This document shows positions 30,458-40,357 of a stretch of 64,000 bases of DNA, in pieces. The translations under genes were made by a program, and so were the position numbers. A model generated the notes under the pieces. It saw only the letters and a list, made by a program, of their open reading frames with translations. It had not been told where the DNA came from and did not search any database. The stretch lies in contig NZ_CP118224.1 of assembly GCF_030849025.1 (NCBI RefSeq), positions 2,725,001 to 2,789,000 on the forward strand, read 5' to 3'. The DNA comes from Oceanimonas pelagia. GTDB lineage: Bacteria; Pseudomonadota; Gammaproteobacteria; Enterobacterales; Aeromonadaceae. How positions within the stretch are numbered: position 1 is the first letter of the stretch; each line of letters starts with the position of its first letter.

Positions 30458-31405
30458 CTACATTCCGTTCGGTTCTGACACCGCCAGCCCGAACCACTGT
30501 CGGGCCCTGGCGGCATCGCGTTGAATCTGCTCCTTCAACAGCGCAAAGGAAGCGAATTTTTGTTCATTACGCAGCTTGTGGCACAGGGCCACTTCCACCT
30601 GTTTGCCGTAGAGATCGCCGGCAAAACCAAACAGGTGCACTTCCAGCAGTGCCTGAGTGCCGTTGACCGTGGGCTTGTGGCCGATATTGGCCACGCCGGC
30701 ATAATCGTGGCCGTCCACCCTCAGCCGCACCGCATACACGCCCGCCACCGGAATCACCCGGCGCTTGAGCGCCACATTGGCGGTGGGAAAGCCGATGGTC
30801 CGGCCCAGCTTGGCGCCGTGGGCCACCCGGCCGCACAGGCTGAAGGGCCGGCCCAGCATGCGGGCCGCCTCGTCCAGACGATCGTCGGCCAGTGCCTTGC
30901 GAATCAGCGTGCTGCTGACCCGGCGGTTTTCCATGCGCCAGCTCTGGGTGCTGACCACCTCAAAGTCAAAGGCCCGGCCGGCCTGGGTCAGCAGGCTGAA
31001 ATCTCCGCCCCGGTTACGGCCAAAGCGAAAATCGTCACCCACCACCAGAAAGCGCACCCCCAGTTTGTCGACCAGCAGACCGCGGATAAAGTCATCCGGG
31101 CTTCGGGCGGCAAAGTCGGGAGTAAAGCGCACGCACAGCAACCGGTCGATGCCAAGCCGGGCCAGTTGCATGTACTTTTCCCGAAGCCGGGTCAGCCGGG
31201 GCGGCGCCTCGCTGCCGGCGAACAACTCCTGCGGCTGGGGCTCAAACACCATCACACAGGCGGGCACGCCAAGCCGGCGCGCCTGCTCCACCAGCCCGCG
31301 CAGCACCGCCTGGTGCCCCAGATGCACGCCGTCGAAATTGCCGATGGACAGCACGCAGCCACGATGCCAGGCCTTGATATTGTGAATGCCGCGAATTAAC
31401 TCCAT
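30458..31405 (-). CDS. ribF: Bifunctional riboflavin kinase / FAD synthetase
   Basis: 315 residues from the ATG at 31405 ([11 protein letters not shown]). The N-terminal FMN adenylyltransferase has [16 protein letters not shown] and the C-terminal riboflavin kinase has [11 protein letters not shown]. It converts riboflavin to FMN and FAD in the cytoplasm. It stands between murJ and ileS in the same direction. Confidence 0.97.
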   Translation of the reverse strand: MELIRGIHNIKAWHRGCVLSIGNFDGVHLGHQAVLRGLVEQARRLGVPACVMVFEPQPQELFAGSEAPPRLTRLREKYMQLARLGIDRLLCVRFTPDFAARSPDDFIRGLLVDKLGVRFLVVGDDFRFGRNRGGDFSLLTQAGRAFDFEVVSTQSWRMENRRVSSTLIRKALADDRLDEAARMLGRPFSLCGRVAHGAKLGRTIGFPTANVALKRRVIPVAGVYAVRLRVDGHDYAGVANIGHKPTVNGTQALLEVHLFGFAGDLYGKQVEVALCHKLRNEQKFASFALLKEQIQRDAARARQWFGLAVSEPNGM

Positions 31406-31508
31406 AAGTCCTGCTGCCGGCCCCTGCAAATCGGCGGATTATACCTCAGCCGGCCCTCGGGATCAGCCCTTGTTGGACAAGGGCGCGATTCGGCGCATTT
31501 CGCGCGAA

Positions 31509-33071
31509 TCAGGCCTCAACGGCCCGAAAATGCCGCGGCCGCACGCCCAGCAGCAGCAGCAGCGCGCCGTAACAGAGGGCACCGGCGCCGATATAACCCA
31601 GCAGGTGCAGGCCGCTCTGCCCCAGCTCCCAGCCGGCCCACACCGTCAGCGGCGGCGACAGCCACCACAGCAAAGCCGCCATGCCGGCACCCGCTGCGGC
31701 CACCTGCCCCGTGAAAATCAGCGTGGTCCGGCTGGGCCGGTAGACCGCACGCTGATACAGCCCCCAGCCCAGCAGGCCGGCGTTGAGCATGCCCGACATC
31801 GCCGTGGCCAGCGCCAGGCCCACATAGCCCAGGGGAAAGATCAGCACGGCATTGAACACCATGTTGGCCACCATGGCGATAATGCCAAAGCGCACCGGGG
31901 TCCTGGTATCCTGACGGGCGTAGTAGCCCGGCGCCAGCACCTTGATCAGCATGAAGGCCTGCAGCCCCAGGCCATAGGCCACCAGGCTCTTGCCCGCCGC
32001 CGCCACTTCCTCCATACCGAATTCACCGCGCATAAACAGCACCCGCAACATGGGCTCGCTCAGCACAATCAACCCCAGCATGGCGGGAAAGCCCATCAGC
32101 AGCACCATGCGCACGCCCCAGTCCATGGTGGCGGCAAAGCCGTCGTGAGCATCGTCCACATGGCGGCTGGACAGGGCCGGCAAAATCACGGTGGCGATGG
32201 CAATGCCAAACAGCCCCAAGGGAAATTCCAGCAACCGGTCGGAATAATACAGATAGCTGATGGAGCCGGTGGCCAGAAAGGAGGCCAGCATGGTGTCGAA
32301 CAGCAGGTTCACCTGGCTCACCGAGACGCCAAACAGCGCCGGAATCATCAGGGTGCGGATTTTTACCACCCCGGGGTGATGCCAGGCCCAGCGCGGCCGC
32401 ACCAGCAACTTGAGGCGGGCCAGAAACGGAAACTGAAACAGAAACTGCACCAGACCGCCGGCAAACACCCCCACCGCCAGACCGATTTCCGGCTGGGCCA
32501 GCCGGGGCGACAGCCACCAGGCCGCGGCTATGATGCACACATTGAGAAACACCGGGGTAAAGGACGACACCGCGAACTTGCCAAAGGTGTTGAGAATGGC
32601 CCCGGCCATGGCGGTGAAACAGATAAACCACAGATAGGGAAAGGTGATTTTCAGCAGCAGTGACGCCAGCTCGAACTTGTGGGCCTCGGGGCCGCCCTGC
32701 AGCCACTCCATAAACCAGCCGGCGCCGAACAGGGCGGTGACCACCCCCGAGCCCACCATGCCCGCCAGGGTCACCACCGTTACAATCAGCCCCAGAGTGC
32801 CCGACACCGCCGCCAGCAGGTCCTGGGTGTCCTTGAAGCTTTTGGTCTGCTTGTACTCGGTCATCACCGGCACAAAGGCCTGGTTGAAGGCCCCTTCGGC
32901 AAACAGCCGGCGCAGAAAGTTGGGAATACGGTTGGCAAAAAAGAACACGTCGGCGGAGGCCCCCGCCCCCATCAGATTGGCGATGACCACATCCCGGGCC
33001 AGCCCCAGCACGCGGGAAACCAGGGTCATGGCAGAGACAATCATGCCCGACCGCAACAGCGCCTTGCTCAA
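31509..33071 (-). CDS. murJ: Lipid II flippase MurJ
   Basis: 520 residues if translation starts at the TTG at 33071 (LSKALLRSG), which matches the E. coli N-terminus and has GTGAGG upstream; no ATG gives a complete first helix (next Met, in MIVSAM, would truncate it). About fourteen transmembrane segments. The family signature FANRIPNFLRRLFAEGAFNQAFVPV is strong. It flips lipid-linked peptidoglycan precursors to the periplasm. Divergent from rpsT. Confidence 0.95.
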   Translation of the reverse strand: MSKALLRSGMIVSAMTLVSRVLGLARDVVIANLMGAGASADVFFFANRIPNFLRRLFAEGAFNQAFVPVMTEYKQTKSFKDTQDLLAAVSGTLGLIVTVVTLAGMVGSGVVTALFGAGWFMEWLQGGPEAHKFELASLLLKITFPYLWFICFTAMAGAILNTFGKFAVSSFTPVFLNVCIIAAAWWLSPRLAQPEIGLAVGVFAGGLVQFLFQFPFLARLKLLVRPRWAWHHPGVVKIRTLMIPALFGVSVSQVNLLFDTMLASFLATGSISYLYYSDRLLEFPLGLFGIAIATVILPALSSRHVDDAHDGFAATMDWGVRMVLLMGFPAMLGLIVLSEPMLRVLFMRGEFGMEEVAAAGKSLVAYGLGLQAFMLIKVLAPGYYARQDTRTPVRFGIIAMVANMVFNAVLIFPLGYVGLALATAMSGMLNAGLLGWGLYQRAVYRPSRTTLIFTGQVAAAGAGMAALLWWLSPPLTVWAGWELGQSGLHLLGYIGAGALCYGALLLLLGVRPRHFRAVEA

Positions 33072-33146
33072 AATGAAAACCTCACGGTAAGAAATTGCTG
33101 AACGCAGGTGAATACTGCTAGAATTCGGCGGACAGTTTAACCCCCT

Positions 33147-33168
33147 GCCCTGTGCCACGCCACAGGGC
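33147..33168. other. 8-bp perfect hairpin in the murJ-rpsT divergent region
   Basis: GCCCTGTG (33147-33154) / CACAGGGC (33161-33168) with loop CCACGC, between the two divergent starts and just upstream of the rpsT promoter. There is no T-tract suited to a terminator, and it could be a protein-binding dyad. Role unknown. Confidence 0.4.
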
Positions 33169-33190
33169 GGTGTTTATTTGCACAAATCAA

Positions 33191-33219
33191 TTGACAAACA
33201 GCGGTGAAAAAGGCATATT
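33191..33219 (+). promoter_or_regulatory. rpsT promoter
   Basis: Perfect -35 TTGACA (33191-33196), 17-base spacer, -10 CATATT (33214-33219); about 50 bases upstream of the rpsT start. Confidence 0.7.
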
Positions 33220-33267
33220 CCTCGGCCTTTTATGAGCACTCGCTAAGACAGATTCAGGAGTTTTACC

Positions 33268-33528
33268 TTGGCTAACATCAAGTCTGCTAAGAAACGCGCG
33301 ATTCAGGCTGAAAAGCGTCGTAAGCACAACGCCAGCCGCCGTTCCATGGTGCGCACCTACGTGAAAAAAGTAATTGCCGCCATCGCCACCGGTGACAAGG
33401 CCAACGCCCAGAAGGCGTTTGACGCCGCTCAGCCGCTGCTGGACCGCATGGCCACCAAAGGTCTGATCCACAAGAACAAGGCCGCTCGCCACAAGAGCCG
33501 CCTGAATGCCCAGATCAAAGCCCTGTAA
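33268..33528 (+). CDS. rpsT: 30S ribosomal protein bS20
   Basis: 86 residues, [20 protein letters not shown] after the start, lysine/arginine-rich helical bundle. It starts with TTG at 33268 with CAGGAG upstream. The UUG start of rpsT is known in E. coli, where it is part of autogenous control. Monocistronic with its own promoter and terminator. Confidence 0.99.
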   Translation: MANIKSAKKRAIQAEKRRKHNASRRSMVRTYVKKVIAAIATGDKANAQKAFDAAQPLLDRMATKGLIHKNKAARHKSRLNAQIKAL

Positions 33529-33546
33529 GCGCTTTTCCTGGCATCG

Positions 33547-33573
33547 AAAAAACCGGCTATATGCCGGTTTTTT
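33547..33573 (+). terminator. rpsT terminator
   Basis: Stem CCGGC/GCCGG (33553-33557, 33563-33567) extended by A/T pairs, loop TATAT, six T's. Confidence 0.92.
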
Positions 33574-33590
33574 GTTGTCTGCTTCTCGGT

Positions 33591-33659
33591 GTAGGCCCGG
33601 CTTCAGCCGGGCAAAGCCAGCTGCAGGCGATGCCGTTGCCCCGATAAATCGGGGCCTAC
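33591..33659. repeat. REP-like element: inverted pair of GTAG-hairpin units (second copy)
   Basis: Unit 1: GTAG (33591-33594), then stem GCCCGGCT/AGCCGGGC with a two-base loop, then AAAGCC. Unit 2 on the opposite strand: GTAG complementary to 33656-33659, stem GCCCCGAT/ATCGGGGC with a two-base loop. It has the same architecture as the element at 5198-5287. It lies between the rpsT terminator and the hlyU stop. Confidence 0.75.
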
Positions 33660-33675
33660 CACTTCCCCCGAAACC

Positions 33676-33969
33676 CTACTGACAATACAGCCGGTGCAGC
33701 AGGGCGATCATTTCCCGCACTTCGTCGCTTTTCAGCGAATAATACACGGTCTGGGCTTCCTTGCGGGTGCTCACCAGATCGTCGTTGCGCAAAATCGCCA
33801 GGTGCTGGGACAGGGCCGACTGGCTCAGGCCCAGAAACTGGTTCATCTCCCCCACCGACAGTTCGTTGTCGAGCAGATGGCACAGAATAAACAGCCGCCG
33901 CTCGTTGGCCAGGGCCTTGAGCAGCTTCACCGCCCGGGCGGCGTTGGCTTCCATGTCCTCGATATTCAT
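33676..33969 (-). CDS. hlyU: HlyU-like ArsR-family transcriptional regulator
   Basis: 97 residues from the ATG at 33969 (MNIEDMEANAARAVKLLKALANERR). Winged helix with DNA-recognition helix SQSALSQHLAIL and wing STRKEAQTVYYSL. It ends LLHRLYCQ, a close match to Vibrio HlyU. The two cysteines, C30 in FILCHLL and C96, keep the HlyU spacing; in Vibrio and related SqrR/BigR proteins they form a redox/persulfide switch. A longer start at 34011 would overlap nhaR by 14 bases; neither start has a clear ribosome binding site. Co-directional with nhaA-nhaR. Target genes are not evident. Confidence 0.85.
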   Translation of the reverse strand: MNIEDMEANAARAVKLLKALANERRLFILCHLLDNELSVGEMNQFLGLSQSALSQHLAILRNDDLVSTRKEAQTVYYSLKSDEVREMIALLHRLYCQ

Positions 33970-33997
33970 TGCTTTGGTCGCGTTCACGTTTGAGCTC

Positions 33998-34942
33998 TCA
34001 GCTGAATTCATCGTCAAAGGTGGCGGGAGGCGTGACCGCCGAAAAGTCGTCCAGGCCGGAGAACAGGGAAGTAAAGTCACTTTCGCACAACCGCTTTACC
34101 GCCGGATGCTGGATCATGCGTTCGGCGAAGATCACATAATATTCCTCTTTCAGCTCCGAGGCCCGGCCAATTTCGATCACCGGCTGGTACTGCAATATGG
34201 CGTCCCGGTAAATGGCGGGGGCCACAAAAATACCCTGGTTGAAAAAGCCAAAGGCCTTCATCAGGGCGGCGTCGTCGAACTCCCCCAGGATCTGGGGCTT
34301 GAGGCCCTGCACTTCCAGCCAGTGACGCAACTGGCGGCCCATGGCGGTGCGCCGTCCCGGGATCAGCAGCTTGCGCTCTTCCAGACAGGCGGGAAAGGGT
34401 TTGACCGGCAGCGGTTCGCGGCAGTAAAAACCGATATCGCACTCCCCCAGCTTTTTCGACAGCAGGCCGGCGTGCTGGGCCGAATCTACCGGACAGTCGG
34501 AAAGGATCATGTCGAGCTTGTGCTGGCTGAGCTGCTCCAGCAGCATTTCGTGGGTAGACTCGTAACAGCGCAGGTGAATGGAGCCGTCGTTGGGGATCAC
34601 CGACAGCAGCACCCGGCTCGCCAGCCGCTTCGACAGGGCATCGGCGATGCCCACCTCAAACACCAGATGATCTTCCTTGCGGTAGTTGACGATATCCAGC
34701 ATCTCATAGGACAGGCTGAACATGCGATCCGCATACTGAAACACCAGTTGCCCCAGCTCGCTCGCTTCCAGCTGACGGCCCTTACGCTTGAACAGCTTGC
34801 CCCCCAGGCGTTCCTCAAGCTGGCGGATCTGCCCGGTCACGGTCTGGGGGGTCAGAAACAGAGCCTCGGCGGCCTTGGTGACCGAGCCCTTTTTCTGGGT
34901 CATCCAGAAATAGTAAAGATGATTGTAATTCAGGTGTGACAA
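33998..34942 (-). CDS. nhaR: LysR-family transcriptional activator NhaR
   Basis: 314 residues starting with TTG at 34942 (then [12 protein letters not shown]), with a clear GGAGG seven bases upstream; a farther TTG at 34963 has no site. N-terminal LysR helix-turn-helix with [21 protein letters not shown]. The effector domain carries [21 protein letters not shown], nearly identical to E. coli NhaR, which activates nhaA in response to Na+. It stands directly downstream of nhaA, as in E. coli. Confidence 0.96.
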   Translation of the reverse strand: MSHLNYNHLYYFWMTQKKGSVTKAAEALFLTPQTVTGQIRQLEERLGGKLFKRKGRQLEASELGQLVFQYADRMFSLSYEMLDIVNYRKEDHLVFEVGIADALSKRLASRVLLSVIPNDGSIHLRCYESTHEMLLEQLSQHKLDMILSDCPVDSAQHAGLLSKKLGECDIGFYCREPLPVKPFPACLEERKLLIPGRRTAMGRQLRHWLEVQGLKPQILGEFDDAALMKAFGFFNQGIFVAPAIYRDAILQYQPVIEIGRASELKEEYYVIFAERMIQHPAVKRLCESDFTSLFSGLDDFSAVTPPATFDDEFS

Positions 34943-34977
34943 GCTGCCGCCTCCGTCGTGCAATGGCCCATCATAAA

Positions 34978-35007
34978 GAAACCGGCCGGGTTTTTACACC
35001 CGGCCGG
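34978..35007 (-). terminator. nhaA terminator
   Basis: Ten-pair stem CCGGCCGGGT (34982-34991) / ACCCGGCCGG (34998-35007), loop TTTTAC, then TTTCTTT on the minus strand. It separates nhaA from nhaR, so nhaR may need its own promoter or read-through. Confidence 0.85.
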
Positions 35008-35030
35008 CTCCATTCACTATCGGCGCTTTC

Positions 35031-36230
35031 TTACACCAGTTGCGTACGCACCGCCACCTTGCGCCGTTGCGGCTCCTTTTGCGGCAGCACCCGTCTCAGC
35101 ATCACGTAACCACTTATCGCCGCCAGGGTGGAGCCCATCAGAATGCCCAGACGCGACAGGTTGGCCAGCTGGGCCTGATCGGCAAAGGCCAGTGAGGAAA
35201 TGAAGATCGACATGGTAAATCCGATGCCGCACAGCACCGACACCGCAAAGATCTGCTTAAAGCATACCCCCGCCGGTAACTGGGCGTAGCCCAGGCGTAC
35301 CGACAGCCAGCTGACCAGGAAGATGCCCATGGGCTTGCCCAGCAACAGACCCGCCATCACGCCCAGCGGCAGCGCCGAAGTCAGATCAGCCAGCGACAGC
35401 CCTTCCAGTGACACGCCGGCATTCACGAAGGCAAACAGCGGCAATATCACAAAGGCGCACCAGGGATGCAGGAAGTGCTCCAGCTGCCTGGATGGCGAGA
35501 AACGGTGACCATACAACGGAATAAGGAACCCAAGGATCACCCCGGCCAGGGTGGCATGCACGCCCGATTTGAGCACTGCCACCCAGATAATCCAGCCCAG
35601 CAGCAGGTAGGGCACCAGATTGCATACCTTGGCCCGGTTCAGCCATACCAGACCGACAATACCGAGCGCGCCCACCGCCATGGCGGTGAAATCGACACCG
35701 TGGTTGTAGAACAGGGCGATAATGATGATGGCCCCCAGATCGTCGATGATGGCCAGTGCCAGCAGAAAGACTTTCAGGGTAAGGGGCACCCGCTTGCCCA
35801 GCAGCGCCATCACCCCCAGGGCAAAGGCGATGTCGGTGGCGGCGGGAATGGCCCAGCCACTCTGGTTGGCGGGCTCGCCCAGGTTCAGCAGCATAAACCA
35901 CAGCGCCGGAAACACCATGCCGCCAATGGCCGCCAGGGCCGGAAACATGGCCTTCTCACGGGTAGACAGGGCGCCTTCCACCATCTCGCGCTTGACCTCA
36001 AGACCTACCAGCAGAAAGAACACCGCCATCATGCCGTCGTTCACCCACAGCAGCAGCGGTTTGTCGAGGTTGAGATCGCTGATGCGCAGCTGAATACGCA
36101 TGTCGAGGAAGTCATGGTACACACCGGACAGGCCGGTGTTGGCCATCAGCATGGCGATCAGGGCCGCGATGATCAGCAGTATTCCACCGGCCGACTCCAT
36201 GGCCAGAAAGCGTTTAAGCACATGAGACAT
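35031..36230 (-). CDS. nhaA: Na+/H+ antiporter NhaA
   Basis: 399 residues from the ATG at 36230 ([13 protein letters not shown]) with AAGGAG upstream. Twelve helices; the ion-binding pair D163-D164 in [12 protein letters not shown] and D133 in ATDIAFALG are intact. It exchanges Na+ for H+ for pH and salt homeostasis, apt for a marine host with an Na+ cycle. The AT-rich 177-base upstream region (36231-36407) must hold the promoter and NhaR sites; I could not fix them. Confidence 0.97.
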   Translation of the reverse strand: MSHVLKRFLAMESAGGILLIIAALIAMLMANTGLSGVYHDFLDMRIQLRISDLNLDKPLLLWVNDGMMAVFFLLVGLEVKREMVEGALSTREKAMFPALAAIGGMVFPALWFMLLNLGEPANQSGWAIPAATDIAFALGVMALLGKRVPLTLKVFLLALAIIDDLGAIIIIALFYNHGVDFTAMAVGALGIVGLVWLNRAKVCNLVPYLLLGWIIWVAVLKSGVHATLAGVILGFLIPLYGHRFSPSRQLEHFLHPWCAFVILPLFAFVNAGVSLEGLSLADLTSALPLGVMAGLLLGKPMGIFLVSWLSVRLGYAQLPAGVCFKQIFAVSVLCGIGFTMSIFISSLAFADQAQLANLSRLGILMGSTLAAISGYVMLRRVLPQKEPQRRKVAVRTQLV

Positions 36231-36407
36231 AATCGAGCTCCTTCTCAAAGAACAGCCCGAGTGTAATCAGCTTGTTACAGAGGTAATAATCGGTTGTTTC
36301 TGATTAACACCTCGGGAAAAACGAAAGAAAGTGCAAAACGACTCACAAATACCGATGAAATTAAAATGTTAAACTAAAGTATAGCTTTATTTACAAACAA
36401 AAATCTG

Positions 36408-37202
36408 TCAAACGGCTACCGGCGCTTTTATATGGGGGTGAGGATGGTAGTCTTCCAGAATAAAATCCTCATAAACATACTCAAACAGTGAATCCGGGCG
36501 GCGGGCCAGCCGCATGGTGGGCAAGGCTCTCGGTTCCCGCCCCAGTTGCAGCCGGGCCTGCTCTAGGTGGTTGCTGTAAAGATGCACGTCACCCCCGGTC
36601 CAGACGAAGTCCCCCGGCTGCAAGCCCGCCTGCTGGGCCATCATCATGGTGAGCAGCGCATAGCTGGCAATATTGAACGGCAATCCCAGAAACACATCGC
36701 AGCTGCGCTGATAGAGCTGACACGACAGCTTGCCGTTGGCCACGTAGAACTGAAACAGAGCATGGCAGGGCGCCAGCGCCATGTGTTCGATTTCACCCAC
36801 GTTCCAGGCCGAGACGATAATGCGGCGGCTGTCCGGATTGGTCTTGATGGTCTCCAGGGCCTGGCTGATCTGATCGATCACCCGGCCGTCGGCCGCCTGC
36901 CAGCTGCGCCACTGCTTGCCGTAGACCGGGCCCAGATCGCCGTTGTCATCGGCCCATTCGTCCCAGATGCTGACGCCGTTGTCCTTGAGGTAGGCGATAT
37001 TGGTGTCACCATTGAGAAACCACAACAGCTCGTGAATGATGGATCTGAGGTGGCATTTCTTGGTGGTGACCAGCGGAAAACCCTCGGCCAGGTTAAAGCG
37101 CATCTGATAACCGAACACCGACAGGGTACCGGTGCCGGTGCGGTCTTCCTTGCGCTCACCATGATCAAGAATGTGTTGCATCAGCTCAAGATAGGCTTTC
37201 AT
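36408..37202 (-). CDS. thyA: Thymidylate synthase
   Basis: 264 residues, same length as E. coli ThyA. Catalytic C146 in [12 protein letters not shown]; dUMP-binding [20 protein letters not shown]; end IKAPVAV, as needed for folate closure. It makes dTMP from dUMP and methylene-tetrahydrofolate. It overlaps lgt by four bases (ATGA), so the two are translationally coupled. No terminator is seen in the AT-rich region beyond. Confidence 0.98.
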   Translation of the reverse strand: MKAYLELMQHILDHGERKEDRTGTGTLSVFGYQMRFNLAEGFPLVTTKKCHLRSIIHELLWFLNGDTNIAYLKDNGVSIWDEWADDNGDLGPVYGKQWRSWQAADGRVIDQISQALETIKTNPDSRRIIVSAWNVGEIEHMALAPCHALFQFYVANGKLSCQLYQRSCDVFLGLPFNIASYALLTMMMAQQAGLQPGDFVWTGGDVHLYSNHLEQARLQLGREPRALPTMRLARRPDSLFEYVYEDFILEDYHPHPHIKAPVAV

Positions 37203-38017
37203 GCGGTCTTTGCTCCGTTACCAAACCAGTGAGGGCGACGGCAGGCCGCCCATAACATCAAGGCGCCGCCGATCACCATCGGCAACGACAGCAGCTGGCC
37301 CATGCTGAACAGGTCCAGGTAAAGCCCCAGCTGGGCATCAGGCTGGCGGACGAACTCTACCATAAAGCGGAACGCGCCGTAGCACAGCAGAAACAGCCCG
37401 GAGATCACGCCCCGGGGCGGGCGGGCGCGCCAGGCCAGGTTGAGAATAAGCAGCAGCAGCACTCCTTCCAGGGCGAACTGATACAGCTGGGACGGGTGCC
37501 GGGGCAAGGCGCCGGCGGTGGGAAAAATCACCCCCCAGGGCGCATCGGTTACCCGGCCCCACAGCTCGCCGTTGATGAAGTTGCCCAGACGACCGGCACC
37601 CAGGCCAAAGGGGATCAGCGGGGCGATAAAGTCCGCCACCGCAAAGAAGGTTTTGTGATGCTTGCGGCCAAACAGCCAAAAGGCGGTGAGCACACCGATC
37701 AGGCCACCGTGGAACGACATGCCGCCGGACCAGATCTTGATGAGGTACAGCGGATCGGCGAGAAAGGTGTCGAACTGATAGAACAGCACATAGCCGAGCC
37801 GGCCACCGACAATCACCCCGAGAAAACCGTAGAACAGCACATCGGAGACCTGATCCCTGGTCCAGTCGGAGCCGGGTTGTGCCGCCCGCCGGTTGCCCAG
37901 CCACCAGGCAAACAGAAAGCCCAGCAGATACATAAGGCCGTACCAGTGCACCGCCAGCGGCCCCAGCTGAATGGCCACGGGATCGAAGCCGGGAAACACC
38001 CAGTGAGAATCAGACAT
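37199..38017 (-). CDS. lgt: Phosphatidylglycerol-prolipoprotein diacylglyceryl transferase
   Basis: 272 residues with seven hydrophobic segments. The Lgt signature [18 protein letters not shown], the conserved MSFHGGLIG and the HPSQLYQ motif are present. It is the first step of lipoprotein maturation, before LspA. Order ptsP-lgt-thyA matches E. coli. Confidence 0.97.
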   Translation of the reverse strand: MSDSHWVFPGFDPVAIQLGPLAVHWYGLMYLLGFLFAWWLGNRRAAQPGSDWTRDQVSDVLFYGFLGVIVGGRLGYVLFYQFDTFLADPLYLIKIWSGGMSFHGGLIGVLTAFWLFGRKHHKTFFAVADFIAPLIPFGLGAGRLGNFINGELWGRVTDAPWGVIFPTAGALPRHPSQLYQFALEGVLLLLILNLAWRARPPRGVISGLFLLCYGAFRFMVEFVRQPDAQLGLYLDLFSMGQLLSLPMVIGGALMLWAACRRPHWFGNGAKTA

Positions 38018-38082
38018 GCGCTTACCCCGAAAATTGGAAAGCGGCTATTGTAAGGCAAATGGCGGTCGGTTGCAGCGCTTCG

Positions 38083-40341
38083 TCAGAGCGCCGAGCGCAG
38101 CAAGCCGCCCAGGCCGCGTTCTTCCAGATAGCGGCCGAAAATCCCCTTGAAGGCGCCGATATGGCGGTGGCTGAGGGCCTCCTGCAACAGCCGGTGCAGC
38201 TCATCGGTGCGGGACTGGCGGACGATGTATTTAATGCGCATGATATTGCTGTTGTTCATGCTGAAACGGCGATAGCCCATGGCCATCAGCACCAGCACAC
38301 CGATGGGATCCCCGGCCAGCTCGCCGCAAATGGACACCGGCCGGGCATGTTTGCGGGCGGTGTCGATAATCTGCTGCAGGGCGCGCAGCACCGCCGGGTG
38401 CAGCGAGTCGTAAATGTCGGCCACCCGGCCGTTGTTGCGATCCACCGCCAGCAGGTATTGAGTGAGATCGTTGGTGCCCACCGACCAGAAGTCCACCAGC
38501 GGCGCCAGCTCGCCCAGCTGATACAGCAGCGACGGCACTTCAATCATCACCCCCAGGCTGGGGTAGCGAATAATGCCCTGCTCATCGGCGGTTTCCGCCG
38601 ACACCTCACGCCAGGCCCGGTCCAGCAGCCGGCGGGCCGCCCGCACCTCATCCAGGCTGCCCACCATGGGCAGCATGATCGACAGGTTATCGAGGCCGAT
38701 GCTGGCCCGCAGCATGGCCTTGAGCTGCACCAGAAAGATCTCCGGATGATCCAGGGTCAGGCGAATGCCGCGCCAGCCGAGAAAGGGGTTTTCCTCGACG
38801 ATGGGAAAATAGGGCAGCTGCTTGTCGCCGCCCACGTCCAGGGTGCGCATGCACACCGGCTTGCCCACATAGCTGGTGAGCACCCGGCGGTAGCTGTGCA
38901 CCTGCTCCTGCTCGGAAGGAAAGCGATCCCGCATCATAAAGGGGATCTCGGTACGGAACAGGCCCACCCCGTCGGCGGCGTCGTTCATGGCGATATCGGC
39001 GTCGGCACTGAGGCCGGCATTCAGCAACAGCGAGACCTGCACCCCGTCCTGGGTGCGTGACGCCTCCTTGCGCACCGTGGCGAACAGTTCGTCCATCTGG
39101 GCTTCTTCGGCGATCACCCGGCGGTATTCCTTCAGCACCGAGGGCGCCGGCTCCACCAGCAGCTCGCCGGTGTAGCCATCCACCACCAGCTGGCGATCTT
39201 CCAGCAGTTCAAAGGAGTGATCGATGCCCATGACCGCCGGAATGCCCATGGCCCGGGCCAGAATGGCGGCGTGGGAGTTGATGGAGCCCCTGGCCGAGAC
39301 GATGGCCTTCAGCTTGTTGCGGGGAATTTCGGCAATCAGGGTGGCGCTGATCTCGTCGGCCACCAGAATAATGGGCTCAGACAGCGCCAGCGGGCCCTCG
39401 TCTTCGTGGATCAGCCGGGTCAGCAGCCGCTGGCCCAGATCCCGAATGTCGGCGGCGCGCTCGCGCAGGTAAGGGTCGGCCATGTTGGCAAACTGGGCGA
39501 TCTGCTTCTCGCATACCCGCTTGACCGCGCTGCCGGCGGTCCAGCCGTGCTCGATCTCCTCACGGATCAGGCCGATAAACACCGGATCCTTGAGAATGTA
39601 CTGGTACACCTCAAACACCGCCATCGACTCGCCGGCCTGGGACTCCTTGAAGCGCAGCGCCATGCCATCGAGCTCGGCTTCCACCTGCTGTAACACCTTG
39701 TCGAGTCGCTGATGCTGCTGAGGCAAATCGTCGGCCCGGCGCACCCGCACTCGATCGAGCTCCACCCTGGGGCGCCATACCCAGGCCTTGCCGATGGCTA
39801 CCCCGGGTGAGCCGGCCAAGCCACGCAGCATGCCGTGCCAGTTGCGGGACTTGAGATTCCCCCTGGCCTCGGCATGGGCGATGACGGTGGCCAGCTGGGC
39901 CGCCAGGGTTACCAGAAAGGACTCTTCCCCTTCCTCGAACAGGCGCACCTGCTTTTGCTGCACCACCAGCACCCCAAGGGTCTTGCGCTGATGAATAATC
40001 GGGGCACCGAGAAAGGAGCGGAATTCGTCTTCGTGGGCTTCGGGCAGGTATTTGAAGCTGGGGTGGTGCTGGGCATCGGCCAGGTTGATCAGCTCTTCCT
40101 TTTCACCGATCAGGCCAACAATGCCTTCGCCCAGGGGAATGCGGGCCCGGCCCACCGCCTCCGGCGCCAGGCCGTCGGTGGCGGCCAGCAGATAACAGGG
40201 TTCGTCATCCCGGCGCAAATAGATGGAGCAGCAGTCCACCAGCATGGCCTGACGGGTCTGTTGTGCCAGCCCCGCCATGGCCTCGTTCAGATCGGAGCTG
40301 GCCGTGACCCGCTGGACGATTTCCCTCAGTTCCCTTAACAC
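38083..40341 (-). CDS. ptsP: Phosphoenolpyruvate-protein phosphotransferase, nitrogen PTS (EI-Ntr)
   Basis: 752 residues: GAF domain (1-160, DCCSIYLRR to SFLVTLAAQLATV), PEP-utilising N-domain, swivel domain with phospho-His H357 in ARGSINSHAAILARAMG, and PEP-binding TIM barrel (VGLFRTEIPFMM, VGTNDLTQY). It starts the PtsP-NPr-EIIA-Ntr relay; the GAF domain senses glutamine in E. coli, which pairs with glnB elsewhere in the window. It follows rppH by 16 bases. Confidence 0.97.
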   Translation of the reverse strand: MLRELREIVQRVTASSDLNEAMAGLAQQTRQAMLVDCCSIYLRRDDEPCYLLAATDGLAPEAVGRARIPLGEGIVGLIGEKEELINLADAQHHPSFKYLPEAHEDEFRSFLGAPIIHQRKTLGVLVVQQKQVRLFEEGEESFLVTLAAQLATVIAHAEARGNLKSRNWHGMLRGLAGSPGVAIGKAWVWRPRVELDRVRVRRADDLPQQHQRLDKVLQQVEAELDGMALRFKESQAGESMAVFEVYQYILKDPVFIGLIREEIEHGWTAGSAVKRVCEKQIAQFANMADPYLRERAADIRDLGQRLLTRLIHEDEGPLALSEPIILVADEISATLIAEIPRNKLKAIVSARGSINSHAAILARAMGIPAVMGIDHSFELLEDRQLVVDGYTGELLVEPAPSVLKEYRRVIAEEAQMDELFATVRKEASRTQDGVQVSLLLNAGLSADADIAMNDAADGVGLFRTEIPFMMRDRFPSEQEQVHSYRRVLTSYVGKPVCMRTLDVGGDKQLPYFPIVEENPFLGWRGIRLTLDHPEIFLVQLKAMLRASIGLDNLSIMLPMVGSLDEVRAARRLLDRAWREVSAETADEQGIIRYPSLGVMIEVPSLLYQLGELAPLVDFWSVGTNDLTQYLLAVDRNNGRVADIYDSLHPAVLRALQQIIDTARKHARPVSICGELAGDPIGVLVLMAMGYRRFSMNNSNIMRIKYIVRQSRTDELHRLLQEALSHRHIGAFKGIFGRYLEERGLGGLLRSAL

Positions 40342-40357
40342 TGCCGCTCCCCCTTTA

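Noticed and set aside
27693-30524. 943-residue open frame on the plus strand
   Set aside because: It is exactly antisense to ileS, has low-complexity His/Gly/Val-rich composition, and arises from GC-rich codon structure. IleRS motifs on the other strand are unambiguous.
33072-33158. 29-residue N-terminal extension of murJ
   Set aside because: The added residues (MAQGRGLNCPP...) are not membrane-like and not found in the family; the TTG at 33071 fits homology and ribosome binding site.
36375-36389. Small hairpin TAAAG/CTTTA as thyA terminator
   Set aside because: Only five A/T-rich pairs and no U tract; too weak to call.
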